Positions 1 to 6,999 of a stretch of DNA of 6,999 nucleotides are shown here, piece after piece. The stretch covers positions 1-6,999 of the forward strand of contig DZAU01000084.1 in assembly GCA_022729635.1 (NCBI GenBank), in the 5' to 3' direction. A model generated the notes under the pieces. The model was not told the origin of the DNA and did no database searches. It saw nothing but the letters and a program-made list of their open reading frames with translations. The DNA is from Flavobacterium psychrophilum (GTDB taxonomy: Bacteria > Bacteroidota > Bacteroidia > Flavobacteriales > Flavobacteriaceae). Within the stretch, counting starts at the first letter, position 1. Each line of letters opens with the position of its first letter. The translations under genes were made by a program, and so were the position numbers.

Positions 1-890
1 CCCACACAGTCAGAACCGGTATCTCCACCACCAATAACAATTACATTTTTACCGGTTGCTTTTATTTGGTCAGGAATAATTTCTCCGTACAAAGATTTAG
101 TTTGTTGTGTCAAAAAAGTCATTGCTTGAACAACACCTTTGTTGTCGGCGCCTTTAGTGGGCAAACTTCTTCTTTCGGTTGCGCCACCACACAAAACGAT
201 GGAATCGAAAGATTTTAAATCTTCAATGCTGTAATTTACGCCAACGTTTACATTGGTTTTAAACACAATTCCTTCAGCTTCTAAAATAGCGACACGTCTG
301 TCGATAATTCCTTTTTCTAATTTAAAATTTGGAATTCCATAACGCAATAATCCGCCAATGGCGTTGTCTCTTTCAAAAACGGTTACGCTGTGACCGGCAC
401 GATTTAATTGTTGTGCAGCAGCTAAACCCGCAGGACCAGAACCAATAACGGCAACGGTTTTTCCAGTTCTTGTTTCAGGAATTTGTGGTTTAATCCACCC
501 TTCGGCAAAACCTCTTTCAACGATGCTTTTTTCAATATTTTCAATTGATATTGGTGCTTTTATAATTCCCAAAACACAAGCTTTTTCGCAAGGTGCAGGA
601 CATAAGCGACCTGTAAACTCTGGAAAATTATTGGTTGATTGTAAAATATTCAAAGCACTTTGCCATTCTTCCTGATGCACCATATCGTTAAAATCTGGAA
701 TTAAATTCCCCAACGGACATGCACTGTGACAGAAAGGAATACCACAATCCATACATCTTGAACCTTGTTCCTTAATTTTATCTTTCGCTAACGGAATGGT
801 AAATTCATTGTAGTTTGAAACTCGTTCCTGAACCACTAAATTGCTTTCGTCAGCTCTATTATATTCTTTAAATCCACCTATTTTACCCAT
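1..890 (-). CDS. gltD: Glutamate synthase small (beta) subunit, 3' end cut by window edge
   Basis: This subunit of cytoplasmic glutamate synthase oxidises NAD(P)H on FAD and passes electrons through iron-sulfur clusters to the FMN of GltB. The reading frame is open for 296 codons from ATG at 888-890 to the left edge, with no stop. The N-terminal domain carries two cysteine groups expected to bind the [4Fe-4S] clusters: Cys46, 49, 54 and 58 (CMDCGIPFCHSAC), then Cys97, 101 and 105 (LCPAPCEKAC). An FAD-type Rossmann motif VIGSGPAGLAAA lies at about 148-159, with GGLLRYGIP following near 179-187. A second dinucleotide motif, VIGGGDTGSDC (about 285-295), begins the NAD(P)H domain and is where the window ends. 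Family members are usually about 480-490 residues, so roughly 190 are missing. The start MGKIGGFKEYNR is typical of the family. The gene starts 2 nt after the gltB stop, so the two are very probably one operon. NADH versus NADPH preference cannot be judged from the visible part. Confidence 0.96.
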   Translation of the reverse strand, partial: MGKIGGFKEYNRADESNLVVQERVSNYNEFTIPLAKDKIKEQGSRCMDCGIPFCHSACPLGNLIPDFNDMVHQEEWQSALNILQSTNNFPEFTGRLCPAPCEKACVLGIIKAPISIENIEKSIVERGFAEGWIKPQIPETRTGKTVAVIGSGPAGLAAAQQLNRAGHSVTVFERDNAIGGLLRYGIPNFKLEKGIIDRRVAILEAEGIVFKTNVNVGVNYSIEDLKSFDSIVLCGGATERRSLPTKGADNKGVVQAMTFLTQQTKSLYGEIIPDQIKATGKNVIVIGGGDTGSDCV

Positions 891-895
891 AACTA
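888..895 (-). other. gltB stop / gltD start junction
   Basis: Read on the minus strand this is TAGTTATG: the gltB stop TAG is separated by two bases from the gltD ATG. No strong Shine-Dalgarno sequence precedes the ATG, only the weak purine run AGAAGAA inside the gltB 3' end. Such close packing suggests translational coupling, which would help keep the two subunits balanced. The spacing is seen directly; the coupling is inferred. Confidence 0.7.
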
Positions 896-3800
896 TTGTG
901 CTATTAGTTCTTCTAATTCTTTTTCTTTAGCTAATCTCAATAATGCTTTTTTGTAATCTGTAGGCATTATTTTGATAAAATGTTTTTGTTGGTTTTCCCA
1001 ATCTTCAAGGATTCTTTTCGCTAACGGACTATTGGTGTACATAGAATGATTTCTTATCAAACGTTTAAGTTTCGTTAAGTCGTCGCTTTCCAAAGTTTCG
1101 AATGCAACCATTTCCATATTACACAAACCATTTTCGAATTTCTTTTTATCATCAAAAACATAAGCAATTCCGCCACTCATTCCAGCGGCAAAATTTCTTC
1201 CGGTTTTTCCAAGAACCACAACAGTTCCGCCTGTCATATATTCGCAACCGTGATCTCCAATTCCTTCAACGACTGCTGTTGCTCCAGAATTTCTAACGCA
1301 AAAACGTTCTCCGGCAATACCATTGATATAGGCTTCACCGGTTATTGCACCATAAAGTGCCACGTTGCCCACAATAATATTTTCTTCGGGTTTGAAAGTC
1401 GCAGTAGGAGGAACCTTGATGATTAATTTTCCACCAGAAAGTCCTTTTCCTAAATAATCATTACAGTTTCCGTGAATTTTGAACGACAAACCTTTGGTTG
1501 CAAAAGCACCAAAACTTTGTCCTGCCGAACCTTCAAAATCAACTAATATTGTATCGTCAGGCAATCCTTGTGCTCCATAAATTTTTGAAATTTCATTACT
1601 CAAAATGGCTCCTACAGCTCGATCTGTGTTTTTAATTTTAAAAGTAACTCTTGTTCTTTCCTTTCTATAAATGGAAGGAATCGCTGCTTTTATGATGTCA
1701 AAATCCAAAACGTGTTCTAAAGCATGATCTTGGGTTGTGGTATTATGATTTGGAACAAGATTTGCTTTTTCAGGTTTATAAAGTATGGTTGACAAATCTA
1801 ATCCATTGGCTTTATAATGTTTTATCGCTTTGTTGACATTTAGTTTTTGAGATTGCCCAACCATTTCTTTCAAGGTTCTAAAACCCAGTTGAGCCATAAT
1901 TTGTCTCAACTCCTCAGCAATAAAATACATAAAGTTGATAACGTGTTCCGGTGTTCCTTTGAAATTTTTTCTTAATTCTGGATCTTGTGTGGCGATACCA
2001 ACCGGGCAAGTATTCAGGTGGCAAGCTCGCATCATAATACATCCTGAAGCCACTAACGGTGCAGTTGCAAAACCAAATTCTTCTGCGCCAAGCAAGGCTG
2101 CAATGGCAACGTCACGACCTGTTTTTAGTTGACCATCACATTCTAAAACTACGCGACTTCTTAAATCATTTAAAATTAAGGTTTGTTGTGCTTCTGCCAA
2201 TCCTAATTCCCAAGGAATTCCGGTATGTTGTAGTGAAGTTAATGGCGCTGCGCCAGTTCCTCCGTCGTATCCCGAAATTAATATTACATCGGCTTTTGCT
2301 TTGGCAACACCAGCAGCAACAGTTCCAACACCAACTTCTGAAACTAATTTAACATTAATTCGAGCTTCACGATTGGCGTTTTTCAAATCGAAAATTAATT
2401 GCGATAAATCTTCGATAGAATAAATATCGTGATGTGGCGGCGGAGAAATAAGTCCAACATAAGGCGTTGAATTTCTCACTTTGGCAATCCAAGGATATAC
2501 TTTTTCGCCCGGTAATTGTCCACCTTCACCAGGTTTTGCTCCCTGAGCCATTTTTATTTGAATCTCTCGGGCATTAGTCAAATAGTTTATGGAAACACCA
2601 AATCTTCCCGAAGCAACTTGCTTTATAGCGCTATTTCTGGAATCACCATTCAATTCTTTTTGGAATCTTTTTGGGTCTTCTCCACCTTCTCCAGAGTTGC
2701 TTTTTCCGCCAATTCTGTTCATTGCAATAGCTAAATTCTCATGAGCTTCTAAGCTGATGGAACCATAAGACATTGCACCGGTTTTGAATCTTTTTACAAT
2801 TTCTGTCCAAGGCTCTACTTCATCAATTGAAATGGGATCAAGGTTATTAAATTCAAATAATCCTCTGATGGTCATTAGATTTTTACTTTGATTGTTGACC
2901 ATATTTGAGTATTCCTTATAGCTTTCCGGACTGTTTAATCGAACCGCTTGTTGCAACTTTGCAATAGTGGTTGGGTTAAACATGTGTCTTTCGCCGTTTC
3001 TTCTCCATCTGTAAATTCCTCCAATTTCTAAAGGTAACAGGCTTGCTACTTTTGATTTTGGAAAAGCTTTCTGGTATCTTTTTTTGATTTCTTTTTCGAC
3101 TTCCATCAGCCCGATTCCTTCAATTCTGGACGGAGTATTTGGAAAATATTTTGAAGTGAATGCTTTGTTTAATCCTAAAATTTCAAAAATTTGGGCAGAT
3201 CTATAGGAGTGTAATGTAGAGATACCAATTTTGTTCATAATTTTCAGGATTCCTTTTGCAATTGCCTTATTGAAATTTTTGATGGCATAATCGGCATTTA
3301 CATTAGTAATAACCCCTTTTTCAACTTGGTCACGAATGATTTCGTTTACCATATAAGGATTTATGGCACTTGCTCCATAACCAAATAATAATGCAAAATG
3401 ATGAGGTTCTCTTGGTTCGGCAGATTCGATTATGATTCCGAATTTCGAGCGAACTTTTAGAATATTGAGCGTGTGATGAATGTAGGAACAAGCCAGCAAC
3501 ATTGGGATTGGTACCATTTTTTCACTCACATTTCTGTCGGAAAGAATTACGATATTGCAACCTTCGTTGACTGCTTTGAAAGTGGCTGCAACGCATTTTT
3601 CTAATGCATGCTCCAGTCCATTGACGCCTTTTTTAATTTCGTATAATGTAGCAATAGTTACCGATTTAAAATCAGGATGATTGACACTTCTTATTTTATC
3701 TAAATCTTCGTTCGAGATAACCGGATTATGAATTTTCAGTTTCTTGCAATGCTTTGGAACAATGTCAAAAATGTTGTAATCACCGCCAATTGCCAAGCTT

Positions 3801-5410
3801 ATGTCAGTAATGATTTCTTCACGAATTCCATCTAAAGGCGGATTGGTAACTTGTGCAAATAATTGTTTGAAATAGTTGTATAAAAGTTGTGGCTGATCTG
3901 ATAAAACGGCAAGTGGAGTGTCATTTCCCATCGAACTGATGGCTTCGGCTCCATCTTTTCCCATCGGGTTGATGATGGTTTTCAAATCTTCGATTGTGTA
4001 ACCAAATAATCGCTGTCGTGCTTCAAAATCTACTTTTTCAGTAGGAATTGCATTATCGGTGTATGGAATTTGAGCTAGGTGCAACAAATTTTCATCCAGC
4101 CATTTTTTGTACGGATGTTTCGTAACGACTAAATTTTTTACTTCATCATCTTCAATGATTCGTCCTTCGTTCATATCAACCAAGAACATTTTTCCGGGTT
4201 CTAAACGACCGTGTTGAACCACGTCTTCGGGTTTTATATCTAGAACTCCTATTTCTGACGACATAATTACGAAACCACCTTTTGTAAGTGTGTATCTTGA
4301 AGGACGCAATCCATTTCTATCCAATAAAGCACCAATCACGTTTCCATCTGTAAACGGAATCGAAGCCGGTCCATCCCAAGGTTCCATAATGCAAGCATTA
4401 TATTCGTAGAATGCTTTTTTATCTTCGGACATTGATTGGTGTTTTTCCCAGGCTTCGGGAACGACCATCATCATGGCTTCGGGTAAGGAACGTCCTGTCA
4501 TTAGTAACAATTCGATGACCATATCCATCGAGGCTGAATCGGATTTTCCTTCTAATATAATTGGAAATAATTTTTTGATGTCTTCACCAAAAACGTCGTT
4601 TTTCATCAGTTCTTCACGAGCATTCATACGGCTAATGTTTCCGCGAAGCGTGTTAATTTCTCCATTATGACACATATATCGGAACGGCTGTGCCAATTCC
4701 CAAGAAGGAAAAGTATTGGTAGAAAAGCGTTGGTGAACCAAAGCCAGTCTTGTTACTAAATCATCGTCTAACAAATCAATATAATAAGGACTGATGTCTT
4801 CGGGTCTTAACAGCCCTTTATATATTATGGTAGTGGTTGAAAAACTCGAAAAATAAAATCGGTGACTTTCTGAAATTTTTGATTTGATAACGGCGTGTTC
4901 GGCAATTTTTCTTGCGGCAAACATTTTGGCATTGAATTGTTGCTCTGTTAAATCCAAACTATTTTTGCCTACAAATACTTGTTTTACCGTTGGCTCTTTT
5001 TCGGCAGCTATTTGTCCTAAATTTGATGGATCAACAGGAACATCTCTCCAACCTAAAATTTGAAGGTTTTGATTTTTGATTGACTCTTCAAAAGTTGTTT
5101 TACAAAAAGCAATTTGGTTTATACTTTTTGGCATAAAAACCATTCCCACAGCATATTCTCTAGGTTCAGGAATTTCAAAACCACAAACTTTTTTAAAAAA
5201 AATATGCGGAATATCAAATAATATTCCAGCTCCGTCACCGGTTCTTCCGTCAGCACTTACAGCACCTCGATGGTCTAGGTTTATTAAAATATCGAGCGCT
5301 TTATGTATAATGTCATTCGACTTGATTCCATTCAAATTGCAAATAAATCCGGCGCCACAGTTGTCGTGTTCAAATTCTGGTAAATAAAGACCTTGTGCTT
5401 TAACTTTCAT
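893..5410 (-). CDS. gltB: Glutamate synthase large (alpha) subunit
   Basis: This is the catalytic subunit of GOGAT: it hydrolyses glutamine, channels the ammonia to 2-oxoglutarate and reduces the 2-iminoglutarate on FMN to glutamate. At 1505 residues it has full family length. Domains in order: a class II (Ntn) glutamine amidotransferase at about 18-440, with nucleophile Cys18 in CGAGF, Arg228 in HQRFSTNT and the probable oxyanion pair Asn249-Gly250 in CHNGEIN; a central domain at about 470-760 ([10 protein letters not shown] near 523); the FMN/2-oxoglutarate synthase domain at about 815-1190, with [11 protein letters not shown] near 958-968; and a C-terminal GXGXG beta-helix at about 1265-1430. 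Cys1124, Cys1130 and Cys1135 fit the CX5CX4C pattern of the [3Fe-4S] cluster. The start is fixed by an in-frame stop at 5423-5425 with no other ATG between, and it leaves a 17-residue propeptide before Cys18. All expected catalytic and cluster residues I checked are present, with no frameshift. The gene is transcribed with gltD and diverges from sucC. Confidence 0.98.
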   Translation of the reverse strand: MKVKAQGLYLPEFEHDNCGAGFICNLNGIKSNDIIHKALDILINLDHRGAVSADGRTGDGAGILFDIPHIFFKKVCGFEIPEPREYAVGMVFMPKSINQIAFCKTTFEESIKNQNLQILGWRDVPVDPSNLGQIAAEKEPTVKQVFVGKNSLDLTEQQFNAKMFAARKIAEHAVIKSKISESHRFYFSSFSTTTIIYKGLLRPEDISPYYIDLLDDDLVTRLALVHQRFSTNTFPSWELAQPFRYMCHNGEINTLRGNISRMNAREELMKNDVFGEDIKKLFPIILEGKSDSASMDMVIELLLMTGRSLPEAMMMVVPEAWEKHQSMSEDKKAFYEYNACIMEPWDGPASIPFTDGNVIGALLDRNGLRPSRYTLTKGGFVIMSSEIGVLDIKPEDVVQHGRLEPGKMFLVDMNEGRIIEDDEVKNLVVTKHPYKKWLDENLLHLAQIPYTDNAIPTEKVDFEARQRLFGYTIEDLKTIINPMGKDGAEAISSMGNDTPLAVLSDQPQLLYNYFKQLFAQVTNPPLDGIREEIITDISLAIGGDYNIFDIVPKHCKKLKIHNPVISNEDLDKIRSVNHPDFKSVTIATLYEIKKGVNGLEHALEKCVAATFKAVNEGCNIVILSDRNVSEKMVPIPMLLACSYIHHTLNILKVRSKFGIIIESAEPREPHHFALLFGYGASAINPYMVNEIIRDQVEKGVITNVNADYAIKNFNKAIAKGILKIMNKIGISTLHSYRSAQIFEILGLNKAFTSKYFPNTPSRIEGIGLMEVEKEIKKRYQKAFPKSKVASLLPLEIGGIYRWRRNGERHMFNPTTIAKLQQAVRLNSPESYKEYSNMVNNQSKNLMTIRGLFEFNNLDPISIDEVEPWTEIVKRFKTGAMSYGSISLEAHENLAIAMNRIGGKSNSGEGGEDPKRFQKELNGDSRNSAIKQVASGRFGVSINYLTNAREIQIKMAQGAKPGEGGQLPGEKVYPWIAKVRNSTPYVGLISPPPHHDIYSIEDLSQLIFDLKNANREARINVKLVSEVGVGTVAAGVAKAKADVILISGYDGGTGAAPLTSLQHTGIPWELGLAEAQQTLILNDLRSRVVLECDGQLKTGRDVAIAALLGAEEFGFATAPLVASGCIMMRACHLNTCPVGIATQDPELRKNFKGTPEHVINFMYFIAEELRQIMAQLGFRTLKEMVGQSQKLNVNKAIKHYKANGLDLSTILYKPEKANLVPNHNTTTQDHALEHVLDFDIIKAAIPSIYRKERTRVTFKIKNTDRAVGAILSNEISKIYGAQGLPDDTILVDFEGSAGQSFGAFATKGLSFKIHGNCNDYLGKGLSGGKLIIKVPPTATFKPEENIIVGNVALYGAITGEAYINGIAGERFCVRNSGATAVVEGIGDHGCEYMTGGTVVVLGKTGRNFAAGMSGGIAYVFDDKKKFENGLCNMEMVAFETLESDDLTKLKRLIRNHSMYTNSPLAKRILEDWENQQKHFIKIMPTDYKKALLRLAKEKELEELIAQ
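5360..5410 (-). other. GltB propeptide (codons 1-17) ahead of nucleophile Cys18
   Basis: Codons 1-17 encode [17 protein letters not shown], followed directly by TGT (5357-5359) for Cys18 of the CGAGF motif. Class II amidotransferases of the GltB family are made with a short propeptide that is removed autocatalytically, so that the cysteine becomes the N-terminal nucleophile. The cleavage site between Asn17 and Cys18 is inferred from the family; the sequence itself shows only the position of the cysteine. Confidence 0.8.
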
Positions 5411-5427
5411 GCTTGATAATTTTTATG

Positions 5428-5435
5428 CAAAAATA
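5428..5435 (-). promoter_or_regulatory. Candidate -7 box of the gltBD promoter
   Basis: On the minus strand the sequence reads TATTTTTG, a perfect match to the Bacteroidota -7 consensus TAnnTTTG. Its last base lies 17 nt before the gltB ATG. A start of transcription about 5-6 nt downstream would leave a leader of only about 11-13 nt. No TTG is found at the expected -33 distance; the nearest approximation is TTC at 5455-5457. It is the only match to the consensus found on this strand of the intergenic region, but such AT-rich octamers also arise by chance. Confidence 0.5.
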
Positions 5436-5453
5436 AAAATTTCATCAATTACC

Positions 5454-5468
5454 TGAATTTTAAAATTT
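5454..5468. repeat. Copy 1 of an imperfect 15-bp direct repeat, containing a 12-bp palindrome
   Basis: TGAATTTTAAAATTT matches TGAATTTTAATATTT at 5645-5659 in 14 of 15 positions. Within it, AATTTTAAAATT (5456-5467) is a perfect 12-bp palindrome. The element lies about 20 bp upstream of the candidate gltB -7 box, overlapping the expected -33 position, which is a plausible operator location. It consists almost only of A and T, so chance occurrence in this background is a serious alternative. Confidence 0.35.
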
Positions 5469-5644
5469 GGGTTTCCCTTATTTTTATTATAATGTTAAAA
5501 AAACGTTTGATAAATAACAATAAATTATTCTTATAGATTCAAATTGACAATATGATAATTCAATTTTATTATACAAGAGCAATTCGGGGTTATACTATTT
5601 AAATTCTTACTTTTTAATTTAATTTCTCAAACGATATAGTGATT

Positions 5645-5659
5645 TGAATTTTAATATTT
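5645..5659. repeat. Copy 2 of the imperfect 15-bp direct repeat
   Basis: TGAATTTTAATATTT differs from the copy at 5454-5468 by one base, which breaks the internal palindrome. The two copies are 191 bp apart in the same orientation. This copy is about 130 bp upstream of the candidate sucC -7 box. Function is unknown, and the low-complexity composition keeps confidence low. Confidence 0.3.
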
Positions 5660-5785
5660 CTCATGAAAAGTTTCTCTAGTTTGCTAATGAAGGCACAAAA
5701 GGTATAATTAAAGGAACAAATTTTCATTAAATAAAATTTCTATTTTTATATTGAAAAAAGATTTTAGTTTTAAGATGAATTTCGT

Positions 5786-5793
5786 TATTTTTG
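5786..5793 (+). promoter_or_regulatory. Candidate -7 box of the sucC promoter
   Basis: TATTTTTG matches the Bacteroidota -7 consensus TAnnTTTG and is identical to the octamer proposed for gltB on the other strand. It ends 31 nt before the sucC ATG, so transcription would start near 5799 with a leader of about 25 nt. A perfect TTG is missing at the -33 distance; TTAG at 5764-5767, 18 bp upstream, is the nearest approximation. The placement relative to the gene is good, which makes this the better of the two promoter calls. Confidence 0.6.
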
Positions 5794-5797
5794 TACC

Positions 5798-5810
5798 ACT
5801 TTTTAAAAGT
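5798..5810. repeat. 13-bp inverted repeat at the predicted sucC transcription start
   Basis: ACTTTTTAAAAGT is a perfect inverted repeat: 6-bp arms (5798-5803 and 5805-5810) around a central T. It begins 5 bp downstream of the candidate -7 box and so overlaps the predicted start of transcription. With a single central base it cannot fold fully as an RNA hairpin, so if functional it is more likely a binding site for a dimeric protein. Chance is also possible in AT-rich DNA. Confidence 0.4.
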
Positions 5811-5824
5811 CAAAAAATTCAATC

Positions 5825-6999
5825 ATGGATATACACGAATACCAAGGAAAACAAATATTAGCCAGTTATGGCGTAAAAGTGCAACGAGGCTATGTGGCGA
5901 ACAACCCAAAAGAAGCTGTTGCTGTTGCAAAACAATTGACTGCCGAAACCGGAACAGGGTGGCATGTTATAAAAGCTCAAGTTCACGCTGGTGGACGCGG
6001 AAAGGGTGGTGGAGTAAAACTAGCCAAAAACCTTCAACAAGTAGAGGAATTAGCAGAACAAATCATCGGGATGCATTTGATTACACCACAAACTTCTGCC
6101 GAAGGAAAAGTAGTGCATAAGGTTTTGGTTGCAGAAGATGTTTATTATCCTGGCGAAAGCGAAACTTCGGAATTTTATATGTCGGTTTTATTGAATAGAG
6201 CGAAAGGACGCAGTATGATTATGTATTCTACCGAAGGCGGAATGGATATTGAACACGTGGCCGAACATACTCCGCATTTAATTTTTACCGAAGAAATTGA
6301 TCCATCTGTGGGATTGCAAGCTTTTCAGGCAAGAAGAATTGCCTTTAATTTAGGGCTTTCCGGAAATGCTTTCAAAGAAATGGTTCAGTTTGTAGATGCT
6401 TTGTACAAAGCTTACATTGGTTCTGACGCTTCAATGTTCGAAATCAATCCGGTTTTGAAAACTTCTGATAATAAAATTATTGCAGTTGATGCCAAAGTAA
6501 ATCTTGATGATAATGCTTTGTATCGTCATCCAAAATTAGCCGAAATGCGTGATATTCGAGAGGAAAACCCGATCGAGGTTGAAGCAAAAGAAGCAGGATT
6601 GAATTATGTAGATCTTGACGGAACGGTAGGTTGTATGGTAAATGGAGCAGGATTGGCGATGGCAACGATGGATTTAATTAAATATGCAGGTTTTGAACCA
6701 GCAAATTTCTTGGACGTTGGTGGAACCGCCGATGCAAAACGTGTGGAATTAGCGTTCCGTATTATTTTAAAAGACCCAAATGTAAAAGCAATTTTAATCA
6801 ATATTTTTGGTGGAATCGTTCGTTGTGACCGTGTTGCCCAAGGTGTTGTTGATGCCTACAAAAATATGGGTGACGCTATAAAAGTGCCAATTATCGTGCG
6901 TTTGCAAGGGACCAATGCTGAAATCGCAAAAGAATTAATCGATAATTCAGGAATGCCAATTTTATCGGCGGTTGAGTTTCAAGAAGCAGCTGACCAAGT
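5825..6999 (+). CDS. sucC: Succinyl-CoA synthetase (ADP/GDP-forming) beta subunit, last few codons cut by window edge
   Basis: SucC is the nucleotide-binding subunit of cytoplasmic succinyl-CoA synthetase, which with SucD converts succinyl-CoA, phosphate and NDP to succinate, CoA and NTP in the TCA cycle. The frame is open for 391 codons to the right edge. The family is about 388-400 residues, so only a few are missing. The start MDIHEYQGKQI is typical; an in-frame TAA at 5804-5806 with no ATG between fixes it. An ATP-grasp domain spans about 2-210, with Lys50 and the glycine-rich GGRGKGGG (56-63) for nucleotide binding. Asn208 (in EINP) and Asp222 align with the Mg-binding residues of the E. 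coli enzyme. The C-terminal CoA-ligase-type domain (about 260-391) contains GCMVNGAGLAM and GGIVRCD (329-335), the phosphate-contacting loop facing SucD. No Shine-Dalgarno sequence is visible; the leader is A-rich, as is usual in this phylum. ATP versus GTP preference cannot be decided here. Whether sucD follows lies outside the window. Confidence 0.97.
   Translation, partial: MDIHEYQGKQILASYGVKVQRGYVANNPKEAVAVAKQLTAETGTGWHVIKAQVHAGGRGKGGGVKLAKNLQQVEELAEQIIGMHLITPQTSAEGKVVHKVLVAEDVYYPGESETSEFYMSVLLNRAKGRSMIMYSTEGGMDIEHVAEHTPHLIFTEEIDPSVGLQAFQARRIAFNLGLSGNAFKEMVQFVDALYKAYIGSDASMFEINPVLKTSDNKIIAVDAKVNLDDNALYRHPKLAEMRDIREENPIEVEAKEAGLNYVDLDGTVGCMVNGAGLAMATMDLIKYAGFEPANFLDVGGTADAKRVELAFRIILKDPNVKAILINIFGGIVRCDRVAQGVVDAYKNMGDAIKVPIIVRLQGTNAEIAKELIDNSGMPILSAVEFQEAADQ

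Larger units (their letters stand above)
5411..5824. other. Divergent gltB-sucC intergenic region, 414 nt
   Basis: This stretch separates the two divergent start codons and is visibly richer in A and T than the flanking genes. The outer ends hold the two candidate promoters. In between I see no open reading frame with coding character, no tRNA or other recognisable RNA, no GC-rich hairpin followed by a T-run and no mobile-element remnant. What can be seen is a set of short, almost purely A/T symmetric elements, listed separately. The region is longer than two Bacteroidota promoters would need, leaving room for regulator binding sites, an unannotated small RNA or simply neutral spacer. Confidence 0.85.

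Noticed and set aside
2039..2041. Possible loss or change of the GltB iron-sulfur cysteines
   Set aside because: Checking the codons shows Cys1124, Cys1130 and Cys1135 in the normal CX5CX4C spacing, so the cluster site is intact.
1102..5387. Several plus-strand open frames of 64-103 codons opposite gltB
   Set aside because: All are antisense to a full-length, well-conserved gltB, and their translations show no domain or start-site support. The low-complexity phenylalanine-, glutamine- and leucine-rich products are typical of reverse-strand reading of this codon usage.
5599..5622. 7-bp inverted repeat TTAAATT / AATTTAA with a 10-nt loop
   Set aside because: The arms are purely A/T in an AT-saturated region, with no T-run placement that would make a terminator; expected by chance.
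5663..5707. 14-codon plus-strand frame MKSFSSLLMKAQKV as a possible leader peptide for sucC
   Set aside because: It ends about 80 bp before the proposed sucC -7 box, so it would not be on the sucC transcript, and it has no ribosome binding site or regulatory codon run.
5718..5739. 7-bp inverted repeat AAATTTT / AAAATTT with an 8-nt loop
   Set aside because: Purely A/T arms, no link to a gene end, and too weak as a hairpin to be called a terminator or riboswitch stem.
5791..6120. Plus-strand open frame of 109 codons with a TTG-type start, overlapping the start of sucC
   Set aside because: It lies in another frame of the clearly recognisable sucC, starts inside the sucC -7 box, and its translation (Arg/Ser/Lys-rich, no family resemblance) looks like an out-of-frame shadow.
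6477..6801. Two overlapping minus-strand open frames opposite sucC
   Set aside because: They are antisense shadows of sucC with no recognisable product.

Overview
The window is ordinary core-metabolism chromosome from a Bacteroidota bacterium, most likely a Flavobacteriaceae member close to Flavobacterium. Three things point there: strongly AT-rich DNA, genes starting without a clear Shine-Dalgarno sequence, and matches to the Bacteroidota -7 promoter consensus TAnnTTTG upstream of both divergent genes. The protein sequences also read as flavobacterial versions of their families. The genus is an inference from pattern memory, because no search was possible.

Layout. Positions 1-5410 hold the minus-strand pair gltB-gltD. 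gltB is complete (1505 codons). gltD begins 2 nt after its stop and runs off the left edge after 296 codons. Positions 5411-5824 are a 414-nt, very AT-rich divergent intergenic region with a candidate promoter at each end and several short AT-only symmetric elements, but no gene I can support. Positions 5825-6999 hold plus-strand sucC, which lacks only its last few codons at the right edge. gltD and sucC both run off the window ends, so no stop codon for either is visible here.

How the genes work together. GltB and GltD form glutamate synthase (GOGAT), which moves the amide nitrogen of glutamine onto 2-oxoglutarate to make two glutamates, using electrons from NAD(P)H. SucC is the nucleotide-binding beta subunit of succinyl-CoA synthetase, the TCA-cycle step that converts succinyl-CoA to succinate with substrate-level phosphorylation. 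GOGAT withdraws 2-oxoglutarate from the cycle, while succinyl-CoA synthetase acts on the product made from it, so the divergent pair sits on either side of the carbon/nitrogen branch point. Whether the shared intergenic region coordinates them is not shown by the sequence.

I found no mobile element, CRISPR array, RNA gene, pseudogene or convincing new system. The findings are modest and mostly concern the divergent promoter region.
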